A stretch of DNA of 64,000 nt from Secundilactobacillus kimchicus JCM 15530 (GCF_001433995.1 NZ_AZCX01000008.1:37127-101126), one strand, 5' to 3'. Shown: positions 1-9,973, counted from the first letter of the stretch. Translations and numbers: made by a program. Notes: generated by a model not told the origin, from the letters alone.

Positions 1-3000
1 CCTTTTCCTCATTCCACTCAGCGGTTTTATTCGCGTACAAACCGTTCAAGGACACCTCTTGGCTGGCTTTAACCTCTTTGAAGTCAAGGTCGTTGTACGA
101 GACCTTTGCGGCATTCTTGAAGATGGCTTTTTCTGGCTGAGTCTTGCCTTCTTCAACCTGCCAAGCATTCCAGTCAATGGGTGTATCAAACCGCAAGGCC
201 AACCGATCGTACTTCGTCGGGCCCTTCATCTGAATGGTGATTTTAACCAGGTTGGCATCCTCCTCATCCTTAACTATCCTGATGTCGTAGGCGTCTTCTG
301 GAATCGGATTGTCCTTGACCACCAATTGATGGTTCTGGCCCACCTCCACTTCATGAAGCGTAAAATCCCGACTCGTCAAATAGCTTAAATAATTTGGTGT
401 GCCATCGTTCAATTTTTCAGCCACCGTAATCTCTTGTACATTTCCTTCCCCGCCAAATACCGTGTTCCAACGAGTCCCAAACCCAACCGTCCACGTCACT
501 GAACTGGTCTTATCAGGGTCATCACTTAGGTTCAGCTTACCCTCTTTAAATCCGTTATGGGCAATTGGCGATGGAATCCAGACGGTGGCGTCATCTTTTT
601 CCCATAAAACTCGCGAATTATAAGTGCTCTTCGCTGAGACCTTATTCACGTGAGTCACTACCTGATCATCAGCATTCGCATCCGGCCAATCGTGACGGGT
701 TACAATTTTGATGGTCACTGGACCAGGTGAGTAGCTTTCATCCAAAGTGAACTTTATGGCATTGGGTTCTTTGTCCGTACCAGCTTCAGGTACGAAGTGA
801 TAGTTGTGCTCTTTCGAATCATAATCGCCATCAGAGTACCCAAAAACGTGTGCCGAATATTTGTTTCCATTTACTAATACTTGTGACACACCGTCTTTCG
901 TCACGCCCGTCGGCAATAAGTCAACAATCTCCACCGTCTCAAAATCATGTCTGGGAATCGTCAACGTCCACTCGACCTTGGCTTTATTCTCTGAAGCCGA
1001 ATAGTCAAACGTCCCGGTCTTTTGAATTAAAAATTTCTCTGTGACGTTAGCACTCGTCTTTTGCGAAATTGTATCAAGTTTCGCGGTGATGTCGTTGTCG
1101 ATTGCGTCTAAATCGCCTTCACCATCAACCGTTTTGGCGACCGATTTAAACGTCAAAGACAGTGTCGGATTTGATTTCAAAGCTTCGACCAGCTCATCTA
1201 ACTCACGCCCTTGATCAATCGTCAACGTGAGCTGTCGCTCGTTATCGGGATTAATTTCAGACTTAAATAAGCTCGTATAGTCCTGCGACGACCCCACCGC
1301 CACTTTCAGGTCAAGCTTCTCTGCCTCAAACGCTTGCGGGCCTCTGAGTGTATCCGTTAAGGTCAACGTCCTGAGCAAGCCTTCGGTAATTTCGTACCCC
1401 GCCAAATCCACGTCAACCTGCCAAGTATACGTCCCTTCGGATTGCGCATAATCTAACAATTGCTTATCTAACCCGTAGGCAGAAACGGAAGCCGTAACTT
1501 CTTTACTAATTGGGTCACCGTCCTGCTGAACCTGGGCAGCATTCTTAAAGAGTACTTGGTCATTGGCCTCTTGATATTCGGTGTAGATGGTAAATTCAAG
1601 ATTGTCCGTGACCTCCAGATAAGACGGTTCCTCTTCATCACCGACCGCCACCTTTTTTGCAGCAACCACCAGCTTGTCATTTTCAATCTTCGCCGTGAAA
1701 TACTCGCTGACATCCTTGTCACCCATTCTCACCAGGATCTTATTATCTGTTGGTGTCACTAAACTGTGGTTACCGGATACGACCTGGTCGACTAAGGAAA
1801 AACCATCCATCTGGCCGGACAAATCTTCCCATTTTTTCTGATCCAAAGTAACCGTCCATTTAATCTTCTGGTCTCCGACAAACTGACCCTGTTTTGAAAC
1901 GATATTATCGTCCTTAGATGGATCGACATTAATAATTGCCTCGTCTCGGAATTCCGCGATAATCGGGCCGTCCCCGTAATAGGACATGTCCAAGGACATC
2001 GTAAAATGAGCTGGCGTGATGAGGGGGCGTTCATCGCTAAACGTAATCGTCACTTCTAAATACGGTCGTGATGCCGAGCCACCGTTTAAAACGGTATAGG
2101 TACCCACTGTTCCATATTCAGACTTAATTTCACCATTTTGAACCTCTTGTTCGAGATGATTAACCCCGTAAATCCTGAATTTATAGAAATCATTTAGTGA
2201 CAAGCCGTCGCCAATTTTTTTCTTTAACGCCTCCGTTGACCAGGCATAATCTAACTTAAAACTCTCGCCGGTAAGTTGACTAACATCAAACTCACCGCCA
2301 TTTGTAATGTCTTGCGCCGCTTCACCCTTGGGGGTTAACGTCACTTTGTCAAAGAATGAATCACCGGCATCCAAGGCGGTTGCCAAATCACCATTTTGCA
2401 CTGCTCGATTTTTCGCCGTCCGGCTGTTGGTTTCGCTAGCGCCCTGTCGCGCCTTTAAAACCGCTTTAGCTTTCGTTGCTTCCGCTAACTGGTCACTTGC
2501 GTTTTGAGCACTCTTTCGAGCCTCATTTTGGGCCGTTGACTGCGCAGTTGCCGCTTCCGTCTCAGCATCCCCAACCTGCGCTGACTCCGTCTTTTCTGCC
2601 TGTTCATTAGCGGCCAACCGGTCAACAACCCGGCTCGGCCAGCGGTTTTCGTCAACGGGCTGCTGAATCGCTTCCTCGCTGGCGTCACCCGCTAGAATTT
2701 CTAGTGGTGATAGCCTAGTTGTCGCATCCCCAATCATCACTGGTAGCGCATAGCGAGTCATTGGCGTGCCTAACTGAACTGGTAACGTTACGCTAAATGT
2801 CGCGGTATTTTCCACGTTGAACCAGTTTAAACTCAGCTTCTGTTGCCGATTGCGCCGGATTTCAACCGTACCGCCGCCCGTCGTTGCGTCAACCTCCAAT
2901 GGTAACTTATCAGTCACTATTTTCAGCTGTTCTTCAGGCAACCAAATTTGAACCCGCCCCCGGTCAGTATCACCGGACTGGGGGGAGAGGGTCACCTGTA

Positions 3001-3190
3001 ACTGTAAATTGGCATCGGTGCCCGACTTCACCCGATCGCCAATAACTTGATCATCTGAGGTCACAAGCCTCGCGCTATTGATGGCCACTGGTTCGACCGA
3101 AGTTGTTGCTAAAGCCGATGTACTTGGAAAGACGGTTCCAAGAATCAACGTTAACGCAGATATGAATTGAATCATCGCTTTCTTTAACAT
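1..3190 (-). CDS. Large secreted adhesin, Cna/SpaA-like (3' end outside window)
   Basis: The reading frame is open from the ATG at 3188-3190 to the window edge, more than 1060 codons without a stop. An AAGGAG site lies 8 bases before the ATG. Residues 1-30 form a signal peptide (MLKKAMIQFISALTLILG, then Ala-rich to SALATT). An Ala/Glu/Gln-rich stretch around residues 170-260 looks like a coiled coil. After that come repeated beta-rich modules of the collagen-binding/SpaA isopeptide type, each with W-T-V/W-Q-V strands and 'VxDxL' or 'LxDTL' segments. The C-terminus, where an LPXTG anchor would be expected, is not in the window. It probably acts as a wall-bound adhesin. The exact family and ligand cannot be given from sequence alone. 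Confidence 0.8.
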   Translation of the reverse strand, partial: MLKKAMIQFISALTLILGTVFPSTSALATTSVEPVAINSARLVTSDDQVIGDRVKSGTDANLQLQVTLSPQSGDTDRGRVQIWLPEEQLKIVTDKLPLEVDATTGGGTVEIRRNRQQKLSLNWFNVENTATFSVTLPVQLGTPMTRYALPVMIGDATTRLSPLEILAGDASEEAIQQPVDENRWPSRVVDRLAANEQAEKTESAQVGDAETEAATAQSTAQNEARKSAQNASDQLAEATKAKAVLKARQGASETNSRTAKNRAVQNGDLATALDAGDSFFDKVTLTPKGEAAQDITNGGEFDVSQLTGESFKLDYAWSTEALKKKIGDGLSLNDFYKFRIYGVNHLEQEVQNGEIKSEYGTVGTYTVLNGGSASRPYLEVTITFSDERPLITPAHFTMSLDMSYYGDGPIIAEFRDEAIINVDPSKDDNIVSKQGQFVGDQKIKWTVTLDQKKWEDLSGQMDGFSLVDQVVSGNHSLVTPTDNKILVRMGDKDVSEYFTAKIENDKLVVAAKKVAVGDEEEPSYLEVTDNLEFTIYTEYQEANDQVLFKNAAQVQQDGDPISKEVTASVSAYGLDKQLLDYAQSEGTYTWQVDVDLAGYEITEGLLRTLTLTDTLRGPQAFEAEKLDLKVAVGSSQDYTSLFKSEINPDNERQLTLTIDQGRELDELVEALKSNPTLSLTFKSVAKTVDGEGDLDAIDNDITAKLDTISQKTSANVTEKFLIQKTGTFDYSASENKAKVEWTLTIPRHDFETVEIVDLLPTGVTKDGVSQVLVNGNKYSAHVFGYSDGDYDSKEHNYHFVPEAGTDKEPNAIKFTLDESYSPGPVTIKIVTRHDWPDANADDQVVTHVNKVSAKSTYNSRVLWEKDDATVWIPSPIAHNGFKEGKLNLSDDPDKTSSVTWTVGFGTRWNTVFGGEGNVQEITVAEKLNDGTPNYLSYLTSRDFTLHEVEVGQNHQLVVKDNPIPEDAYDIRIVKDEEDANLVKITIQMKGPTKYDRLALRFDTPIDWNAWQVEEGKTQPEKAIFKNAAKVSYNDLDFKEVKASQEVSLNGLYANKTAEWNEEK

Positions 3191-3514
3191 CGTCTCCACT
3201 CCTTTTTAAACCGACAGTTTTACTACAACTTCAGGATACCATCTAAATATGTACAAAAATGGAACAAAGTGTGACTTTTGTTTTATGTTATTTAATTGGT
3301 TCTCTAATGCCAGTTAAAATATGAAGAAAGCCGATTATATAACCTATTAAACCCCCTAATTTCCCCCGGCCAGACAGCATTTCGGTCTATTCAAGGTAGA
3401 GTCGTAAAACCTTCAAAGTATTTTCAACTTTTCTTCACATATTTATCGCTTTTACACCATATTTTTTTGGGATACTAATCATGCATAAGGGGTTCATGCA
3501 TAGGAGGTGACCAA
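3191..3514. other. Divergent intergenic region
   Basis: This AT-rich spacer lies between the minus-strand adhesin and the plus-strand 149-residue gene. A possible plus promoter is TTTACA (about 3451) and TACTAA about 16 bases downstream. The heptamer ATGCATA occurs twice just before the ribosome site of the plus gene. No coding sequence is seen. Confidence 0.4.
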
Positions 3515-3964
3515 TTGGTATACCGTTCCACGGGTAGGCGCCGGATTCTGATATTAGCCATCTTAACGGTTACGGTACTCATTAGTCTTAGCCTAATTTT
3601 CACAAAACAGTCACACCATTCGGTTCAGCAATTTCAGTCATCAAAAGCGATTTCACAGCATCAGGTTCAGCTGAAGTTTTACACGGGTAAACAGCATTTT
3701 TTGGGGAGCTGCCCTTGGTCTAGCGCTCACGCAAAGACGCCCGGACAAGACGTGACTGACCTGTTAAATGACGATTTGATGACAGAAGGCAGTGATGTTT
3801 TGGCCCAGTTTCCGCACAACTACAAGTTAGATCGGACTAATCTTGAAAATGTGAAAGCACTGCGGTCGGTGAAGCTGGGCGAGACCGTAAAGTTGATTAT
3901 GGTGAAGGTTTCGACTTCCGAACAACACAATGCTTACCAGGATTTTATTGATTGGTGGCATTAG
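3515..3964 (+). CDS. Small membrane-anchored or secreted protein, unknown function
   Basis: 149 residues starting at a TTG, chosen because a full AGGAGGTGA site (3502-3510) lies 4 bases before it. The N-terminus is basic (RSTGRRR), followed by one hydrophobic segment at about residues 10-28, so the protein is either anchored in the membrane with the rest outside or is a secreted precursor. The outer part has no motif I recognise. It has a single Cys near residue 66 and ends in DFIDWWH. It is followed 20 bases later by a bidirectional terminator, so it is a single-gene unit. I do not recognise the family. Confidence 0.7.
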   Translation: MVYRSTGRRRILILAILTVTVLISLSLIFTKQSHHSVQQFQSSKAISQHQVQLKFYTGKQHFLGSCPWSSAHAKTPGQDVTDLLNDDLMTEGSDVLAQFPHNYKLDRTNLENVKALRSVKLGETVKLIMVKVSTSEQHNAYQDFIDWWH

Positions 3965-3981
3965 ACTGAATTTGGCTAAAT

Positions 3982-4013
3982 AAAAATGCCGCTATTGACA
4001 TAGCGGCATTTTT
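3982..4013. terminator. Bidirectional terminator
   Basis: The arms AAAAATGCCGCTA and TAGCGGCATTTTT are perfectly complementary (13 bp) around a 6-base loop. Runs of A and T on both sides let it serve both converging genes. Confidence 0.85.
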
Positions 4014-4029
4014 ATATAAATTGTTGATC

Positions 4030-5220
4030 TTACCAATATCCTAATTTAAACCCAAGCTTGGCCCGGTCAATGTCTCGCGGTGATAACTGGCCGGTTTCGT
4101 TTCGAGTTGATCCGGGGTCTTTCGGCGTCTTCCACGCGTACTTAGCGTCCACCGCGTCACTGAACCCGTCGGAACTAGCATCTGCATACATCACATCAAT
4201 CAGATATGGGGTGTGATCGATCCCCAGTGAATGACCGAGCTCGTGGGTGATCACGTTTTCCCAGTACTGGCGAGCGGTCGGTGCAGCCGCAATTTGGGCA
4301 GCCGACATTTTATCGGCCAACGCATTGGCTTCTAAGCGGTAAGATTCCCGGTCTGACATGCTTGAAGCGGCTTTATAGTTGGCAACGGCCGCTGTGTATT
4401 GCGCATACAACGTCCGAATCTCCGGCGTATCAGCAACCGTGTTCGTATAGTTCGGGTCACTTAACCCCTTTGAGTTGACGTAGATGGTGTCGCCCTGGTT
4501 CAACCCATCCCACTGGCTGCTGGCTTTGGTCGTCAGCGTAATATTATGATCCGCCGCTGAGCCCAGCGTGAACACCGTCCGACCAAGCGCCTTGTTCCAG
4601 GTGGCCATAGCATCCTGAACGTAGCTGGTTAGGTTGCTCTTAGCAACGTAGATTTTTGCCCGGTGATTTGTAAAGTTAGAAATTTGCCCATTCATGTTGA
4701 AGTTCTTTTTTAGGACACTCTCGTATGTTTTATAAAATGCACTCGGTTGGTTGAGAATTTGTGCTGACGGATCTAAATCCGTTCCCGTATCAATTAACGT
4801 CTGCAAAGTGCTCATCGAAATAAGCGTTGGTTTCTTTGATGAGGCGGCTGACGAACTTGAAGATGACTGCCGTGTTAAATAGCCGTTCCAAACCCAACCG
4901 GCTTTTTTATTACTTGAGTTGGTCACATAGTAGTAAAGCCGGTTTGAGCCGTTCACCTTTAGCTTCGCTGAGCGGCTTGAATAAAAGGTCGTCTTTTTAT
5001 AGTTGGAAAGCTTTAGCACCTTGTGCTTCAGTCGACTGGTGTACACGTACCCCTTAGCCGAAGACTTAACCTTGAGGGTCTGTTGGCCCGTCTTTTTATT
5101 CCAAACGACCTTTACTTTTGCGGCTGCTTGCGCCGTTGCGGGTTGGCCAATCGACTGGCTGACCGTCCCAATCATACCAGCCGCTAATAACGCGACGGCG
5201 AATCGTCCAATCTTTCTCAT
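4030..5220 (-). CDS. Secreted matrixin-type zinc metalloprotease
   Basis: 396 residues. The signal peptide covers about residues 1-33 (ending ATAQAA). An SH3/GW-like wall-binding region lies at about 34-115, with KGYVYTSRLKHKVLKL and GWVWNGYL, followed by a Ser-rich linker. The catalytic part carries HELGHSLGIDH starting at about residue 326, the zinc motif HExxHxxGxxH of metzincins, followed by DVMYAD, which fits the Met-turn. The Glu of HELGH would be the general base. It therefore probably cleaves proteins outside the cell or in the wall. The ATG has AGGAGG 7 bases upstream. A second matrixin (42128-43180) has the same catalytic core without this N-terminal module. The substrate is unknown. 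Confidence 0.85.
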   Translation of the reverse strand: MRKIGRFAVALLAAGMIGTVSQSIGQPATAQAAAKVKVVWNKKTGQQTLKVKSSAKGYVYTSRLKHKVLKLSNYKKTTFYSSRSAKLKVNGSNRLYYYVTNSSNKKAGWVWNGYLTRQSSSSSSAASSKKPTLISMSTLQTLIDTGTDLDPSAQILNQPSAFYKTYESVLKKNFNMNGQISNFTNHRAKIYVAKSNLTSYVQDAMATWNKALGRTVFTLGSAADHNITLTTKASSQWDGLNQGDTIYVNSKGLSDPNYTNTVADTPEIRTLYAQYTAAVANYKAASSMSDRESYRLEANALADKMSAAQIAAAPTARQYWENVITHELGHSLGIDHTPYLIDVMYADASSDGFSDAVDAKYAWKTPKDPGSTRNETGQLSPRDIDRAKLGFKLGYW

Positions 5221-5628
5221 TCCAATTCCTCCTATGATCCAATCCTATCCATCAATATCATACCATAGCACCCGTCAACCACCGGAAATGACACATAATT
5301 GACACCAAATCGAAATCTTTTTCGTCGAAGCATTTCTAGCTTAAGTATAACTTAAAAAATTGCGATAAATCTAAAAAAGATCGTCTCGCGACGACCTTCG
5401 GGGAAGCAAGTCATTGTCTTGCGACAAATTGCTTGACGGGTGATGTGGTCATAAATTAGCCCATCGCCCGCAAAAATTGCATGAACCCGAGAAAAAAACC
5501 GGGCTGGGGATAGCCCTTACTGAAAAGATAGCACATCCCCCCACGAACAAACATACACAATTTCGGGTCAACTGTGGTTCTCACCCGTTTTTTACACTGT
5601 TACCAGCTCAAATACTCACCAGTCTGAT
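5221..5628. other. Intergenic region without a clear gene
   Basis: It holds the upstream region of the matrixin gene and the downstream region of the S-layer-like gene. An imperfect hairpin lies near 5380-5400 (CGTCTCGCGACGAC). A weak stem CCCGAG/CCGGG at about 5485-5505, with a T-run on the minus strand, may end the S-layer-like transcript. No convincing coding sequence. Confidence 0.35.
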
Positions 5629-6576
5629 TCACTTTACAGTAATTGTGAACGTCCCACCCAAGACAACTTTTTCAGCCTCCGGCGTGGAACTGCTAGTAAA
5701 GGTGTGACCGGCTGGGACGTTTTGCTTGGCCACGTCCCAGAGGCTGACCGTCGTATTCAAAACATCCTGCATCCGCGCACCAGCCACCTTATTAGCTTGT
5801 GGCCGGAAATCCGCTTCGGGAATATTCCAGAGATAACTCCCCACGGTCTGACCTGCTGAATCTTTGTACACCACGGTGACATAGGTGGTCGTCGTCGTTG
5901 GCATTTCAGGTTGGGCTTCCGCGGGGGCCTCAAGTCCAGCCGCGTAAATCCAGCCGTGAACCGCACTGTCTCGTTCATCCGTCACGAGATAATATAAGCT
6001 ACCCTCCCGAGTTTTAGTCACGGCATCACGAATCACAAACGTGTCGCCCGCTCTATAACCTGCCCAACTCCGCTTGGCCGCTTTATACTGAGTCCATTGT
6101 GGTGCATTCCAGAGATCATTGCCTCCGCCACCCAGACTATAACCTCGCAAAACAAGTGGCAGCGATTCTTGTTGTGTCGTTTGGGCCGTTTTTAGACCGC
6201 CGGCGAAATTCCCGGCAGTGCGACCACCATACACCCAGCCGCGGTACTTACCATCAAAGGAAACCATCTTGTAATAGACCGCCCCCTTGTTAGTCGTGGC
6301 AATCTGGTAAACCCGGAAATAATCCCTTGAGTTCGTTGAGCTTGCTAGCCGTTTCATGGTTGCCATTGAAGCAACCGTTTTTTTCGACCGCATAAACCCT
6401 GCCTTAGAATATAAGGCATTGCGACCAGTCGGTACCACGTTTCGAGTTGCTGCGGGTGTCGTCATTGTTCGGTTTGAGACAATCTTTTGTGGCGTTTTCG
6501 CGGTAGCCGTTTTCATCCCAGTGCCTCCTATGGCCAGCATGGCGCCTGCCGTTAATACTAGTTGGTAAGTCTTCAT
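5629..6576 (-). CDS. S-layer-type surface protein (short paralogue)
   Basis: 315 residues from the ATG at 6576, preceded by AAGGGAG. The frame could be read 12 codons further upstream, but no ribosome site lies there. The signal peptide ends near residue 27 (TATAK). The mature N-terminus matches the neighbouring S-layer gene almost module for module: NRxMTT..RNVV.TG.NALY.KAG, then YFRxYxIATTNKGxVYYK, YRGWVYGG and TREGSLYY. These are SH3/GW-like cell-wall-binding repeats as in L. brevis Slp proteins. A beta domain (VVYKDSAGQTVGSYLW to TFTITVK) is also shared. It lacks the last ~100 residues that the larger paralogue carries. It is probably a minor or alternative S-layer protein. Confidence 0.75.
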   Translation of the reverse strand: MKTYQLVLTAGAMLAIGGTGMKTATAKTPQKIVSNRTMTTPAATRNVVPTGRNALYSKAGFMRSKKTVASMATMKRLASSTNSRDYFRVYQIATTNKGAVYYKMVSFDGKYRGWVYGGRTAGNFAGGLKTAQTTQQESLPLVLRGYSLGGGGNDLWNAPQWTQYKAAKRSWAGYRAGDTFVIRDAVTKTREGSLYYLVTDERDSAVHGWIYAAGLEAPAEAQPEMPTTTTTYVTVVYKDSAGQTVGSYLWNIPEADFRPQANKVAGARMQDVLNTTVSLWDVAKQNVPAGHTFTSSSTPEAEKVVLGGTFTITVK

Positions 6577-6730
6577 CACGATTACTCCCTTCAACTGATA
6601 GTATTGCGTCATCTACATTAGATTCAGCGTACCAAACTTACTTATTGCTGACAATTTTTATACCACAGATGAGCAAAAGTCGGGAAAATGAGTGAAAAGT
6701 GTCTGATTTTTATGCCATGTACGCAAAAAA

Positions 6731-6756
6731 CCACCGTAATTTTAGAAATTACGGTG
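6731..6756 (-). terminator. Terminator of the S-layer gene
   Basis: CCACCGTAATTT and AAATTACGGTGG form a perfect 12-bp stem with a 2-base loop. On the minus strand it is followed by six Ts. It starts about 20 bases after the S-layer stop codon. Confidence 0.9.
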
Positions 6757-6777
6757 GCCAATGAGCTTAAATAATGC

Positions 6778-8034
6778 TTAGCTAGCAGAGTAGTATAGGT
6801 GAACAGTATTACCAAACGTTGTGTTTGAGTTTGCGTGAAGCGTATCCGTTAAGTTGAAGGTGTAAGTCTTACCACCAACAGTGATCGTGTTCATACCAGT
6901 TCCAGCAGTAAATGGTGCAGCATTGTAGACTGACGTACTAATGGTTTTACCAGCGTCACCAGTGAAGGCTGACTTGTCGGCATTTGCAATAGCGGTCTTA
7001 GTCGATTGATCGAATGAACTTTCAGGAGCAACTGAGTAGTTGCCGCTTCCACTCTTGATATAGTAGTCAAATTTTGAAGTTGCTGTTGTAGCAGCCTTAA
7101 CTTGAACCGTGTAAGTGCCACCAACTGCTAATGTTGCAAGGTTAGTCAGGTTAGCACTAGTGTCAATCGTATAACCCTTAGGTGCGTTGGTTGCTGCGGC
7201 AGTCGTTAATGAATTTGTCGTGTTCAAAATATCGACTAATTTAGCACCGGCCGTAGCGGTTGCACCACTCTTTAAATCAGAGGCCCCGATAGTCCACTTA
7301 GCTGTCCCAACAGAGGTACCGGCTGAAGTTACGTAGTTGATGTTGACAACACCATTTTCAACTGTTTGCTTCAACCCATCCACAAAGACCCAACCCGTAA
7401 CATTAGCGTTGTTTTCGTCAACAACTTGGTAGTATAACCAGCCTTCACGAGATTTCGTAGCGGCACCGATAATCTTAAAGGTATCGCCAGCCTTGTAGCC
7501 ACTCATGTCAGATTGCTTTGCCAGGTATTGGCTCCACTTTGGTGATTCCCACAGCGTGTTCTTGTTGATGTCCACTAAGCTGTAGCCAGTCGTTGATGAT
7601 GGTAGCGCAGCGCTGGTCATCGTGTCGGTAGTGGTGATGCCACCGCCAAATGCAGCTGTTGAGGTGCCACCGTAAATCCAGCCACGGTATTGTTGGTCAA
7701 ATGACACAACCTTGTAGTAAACAGAACCGCGGTTAGTTGTTGCAACCCGGTAAGCCCGGAAGTACTTTTGTGAGCTCTTTGAGTTACCCAATTGAGCTAA
7801 CGTTGACTTTGAAGCAACCACGCGGGCCCCACGTAACGTTCCAGCCTTCGTGTAAAGCGCGTTAGTCCCATTAGTGACCACGTTTCGTTGGCCAGGTTCT
7901 GATGTCATTAACCGGTTAGACGTCACGCGAGCGTACGTCTTAGCACTTGCATTAGATGATGCAAAGCCAGCAGCGCCTAAAAATGAAACGGCTGCTAACC
8001 CAAAATATAGTGATTTCTTTAACCCTTTATTCAT
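6778..8034 (-). CDS. S-layer protein, L. brevis Slp type
   Basis: 418 residues from the ATG at 8034 (AAGGAA upstream). The first residues MNKGLKKSLYFGLAAVSFLG and cleavage after SNASA closely resemble L. brevis SlpA as I recall it. The N-terminal half has SH3/GW-like wall-binding repeats (YFRAYRVATTNRGSVYYK, YRGWIYGG, SREGWLYYQV, GWVFVDG). The C-terminal half is a Thr/Ala/Ser-rich beta domain, expected to form the lattice, ending HLYYSAS. The protein would assemble into a crystalline layer outside the wall. The gene has a strong terminator and a long AT-rich leader, both common for highly expressed S-layer genes. A shorter paralogue lies immediately downstream. Confidence 0.88.
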   Translation of the reverse strand: MNKGLKKSLYFGLAAVSFLGAAGFASSNASAKTYARVTSNRLMTSEPGQRNVVTNGTNALYTKAGTLRGARVVASKSTLAQLGNSKSSQKYFRAYRVATTNRGSVYYKVVSFDQQYRGWIYGGTSTAAFGGGITTTDTMTSAALPSSTTGYSLVDINKNTLWESPKWSQYLAKQSDMSGYKAGDTFKIIGAATKSREGWLYYQVVDENNANVTGWVFVDGLKQTVENGVVNINYVTSAGTSVGTAKWTIGASDLKSGATATAGAKLVDILNTTNSLTTAAATNAPKGYTIDTSANLTNLATLAVGGTYTVQVKAATTATSKFDYYIKSGSGNYSVAPESSFDQSTKTAIANADKSAFTGDAGKTISTSVYNAAPFTAGTGMNTITVGGKTYTFNLTDTLHANSNTTFGNTVHLYYSAS

Positions 8035-8439
8035 AAGGATACACTTCCTTGTTAAGTATTCGGCTCCCCAAACATGAACCACGGTGTTCTTCTAACACCA
8101 GAATAAGGGTAACATTTAAGTCAAATTATTACAAACCTTAAACTATGTTTCCAAATAAATGTAATATTACAAATTGCGTTCACCACATAATAATATAAAC
8201 GAGGTAATCTTCAATAACGACTGATTGAGTATCAAGTTAATTACGATAACCTATACCAATTTATAATTTAGCTTGTGAAACTTGCTCATAAAGTCCTATA
8301 GATTGCTGTTTTTATCACAAACAAGGGTATTGTAACCAATTCAAGAATGCGCTATCATTTAGACATGGAGGTTAGTCCTCCTAGTTCCGTAGTCTTATTA
8401 AAATCTGTTAATGCAACAGTCACCTATAGGAGGCAAAAT
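8035..8439. other. Long divergent leader of S-layer and aldehyde dehydrogenase genes
   Basis: Very AT-rich, about 400 bp. On the minus strand TTGAAG and TATTAT about 16 bases apart (near 8190-8215) are a possible S-layer promoter, leaving an untranslated leader of about 150 bases. TGTAATATTACA (8160-8171) is a perfect 12-bp palindrome inside that leader. On the plus side an open frame could start at 8347, but the AGGAGG at 8428-8433 places the dehydrogenase start at 8440. Confidence 0.4.
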
Positions 8440-9876
8440 ATGTCATATGCTACGATTAATCCTTATAACAACGAAGTCGTGAAGGAGTATCCTTACGCGA
8501 CCGACGAAGCCTTACAAGAAGCACTAACAACCGGTCACGCCCTTTATCAGCGAACCAAAAAGCAGCCCATTGCTGAGCGAGCCAAAATTCTCCATAACGT
8601 GGCCGCCAAGTTACGCGACTACTCTGATGAACTAGCCCGGACTTGTACGATTGACATGGGGAAGTTGCTTCGAGAATCCGAGGGCGAGGTGGAACTTTGT
8701 GCCATCATCGCAGACTGGTTTGCTGATCATGGCGAGGACCTGTTGAAACCAGAAGTTGTCGACACCATTGCAACCGGGGCGGCTGAGATTCACCATCAAG
8801 CAACCGGCATCGTCATGATGGTTGAACCTTGGAACTTCCCGTACTACCAAATTATGCGGGTGTTTGCACCCAACTTCATGGTCGGCAATCCCATGATCTT
8901 GAAGCACGCCGCCAACACGCCTGCCTCAGCCCAATTATTCGCAGACATTGTCAAAGCTGCTGGTGCCCCAGATGGTGCCCTGACCAACCTGTTCTTATCC
9001 TATGACCAAGTTACCGAAGCCATCGAAGATAAGCGGGTCCAAGGCGTGGCCCTGACTGGCTCCGAACGTGGCGGGACCGCAGTCGCCGAAGCGGCCGGAA
9101 AAAATCTGAAGAAGAACACGATGGAACTTGGCGGGATGGACCCGTTCGTTGTGCTCGGCGATGCTAACATGGACGACGTCATCGACATTGCTTGGCGGGC
9201 CCGGCTCTACAACACCGGTCAAGTTTGCACGTCATCCAAGCGATTCATCGTCATGGATAACGTTTATGACCAATTTGTTGAGGCCTTAAAGGACAAGTTC
9301 AGCAAAGTCGTCCCTGGTGACCCGTTAGACCCTAACACGTCCTTGGCACCAATGAATACTAAGCGGGCTAAGGAAAAATTGCAAAAACAACTTGATGAAG
9401 CCATCAAGGCGGGGGCCAACGTTGCTTATGGTAACGAGCCAATCGACTTACCAGGCCAATTCTTCATGCCAACCATCTTAACGGATATTGATAAAAATAA
9501 TCCGGCTTATGCGGAAGAGATGTTTGGTCCAATCGCAGCCGTCTACAAGGTTCATTCAGAAGCCGAAGCCATCGAGCTTGCTAACGATAACCCATACGGC
9601 CTCGGGGGGATTGTCTTTGCCGGTGATGAAGATCACGGTGCCGAAGTTGCCGCCCAGATTGAAACTGGTATGGTCTTTGTTAACAACTTCATGGTGACGT
9701 TACCAGAACTGCCATTTGGTGGGGTAAAGCTCTCCGGCTATGGCCGTGAAATGAGCCACATCGGGGCATTGGCCTTCACCAACGAACAACTGATCGTCAA
9801 GACAGCCAAACCAAATCTTGATAATGTTGCAGGTGGACTCGTAGCCACTGATCCGGTTCCAGCTAACCAAAAGTAA
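8440..9876 (+). CDS. NAD(P)-dependent aldehyde dehydrogenase, succinate-semialdehyde type
   Basis: 478 residues from the ATG at 8440, which has TAGGAGG 6 bases upstream. The whole ALDH fold is present: EPWNFPYY with the conserved Asn near residue 132, the nucleotide-site segment LTGSERGG near 206, the general base Glu in MELGG near 229, and the nucleophilic Cys in GQVCTSSKR near 263. EEMFGPIAAVY and LPFGGVKLSGYGRE follow. Length and motifs fit the succinate-semialdehyde/NAD-aldehyde dehydrogenase branch, oxidising aldehydes to acids in the cytoplasm. The exact substrate cannot be fixed from the sequence. It stands alone between its own promoter region and a terminator. Confidence 0.9.
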   Translation: MSYATINPYNNEVVKEYPYATDEALQEALTTGHALYQRTKKQPIAERAKILHNVAAKLRDYSDELARTCTIDMGKLLRESEGEVELCAIIADWFADHGEDLLKPEVVDTIATGAAEIHHQATGIVMMVEPWNFPYYQIMRVFAPNFMVGNPMILKHAANTPASAQLFADIVKAAGAPDGALTNLFLSYDQVTEAIEDKRVQGVALTGSERGGTAVAEAAGKNLKKNTMELGGMDPFVVLGDANMDDVIDIAWRARLYNTGQVCTSSKRFIVMDNVYDQFVEALKDKFSKVVPGDPLDPNTSLAPMNTKRAKEKLQKQLDEAIKAGANVAYGNEPIDLPGQFFMPTILTDIDKNNPAYAEEMFGPIAAVYKVHSEAEAIELANDNPYGLGGIVFAGDEDHGAEVAAQIETGMVFVNNFMVTLPELPFGGVKLSGYGREMSHIGALAFTNEQLIVKTAKPNLDNVAGGLVATDPVPANQK

Positions 9877-9890
9877 TCGACTATATAAGA

Positions 9891-9925
9891 AGCCGCTGAG
9901 TTCAACTCGACTCAGTGGCTTTTTT
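9891..9925 (+). terminator. Terminator of the aldehyde dehydrogenase gene
   Basis: AGCCGCTGAGT pairs with ACTCAGTGGCT (one G-U pair), followed by six Ts. Confidence 0.9.
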
Positions 9926-9973
9926 GTCGCACTATTTTGGCGTAAACTACCTATACAAAGAGAGGTGTTTTTC

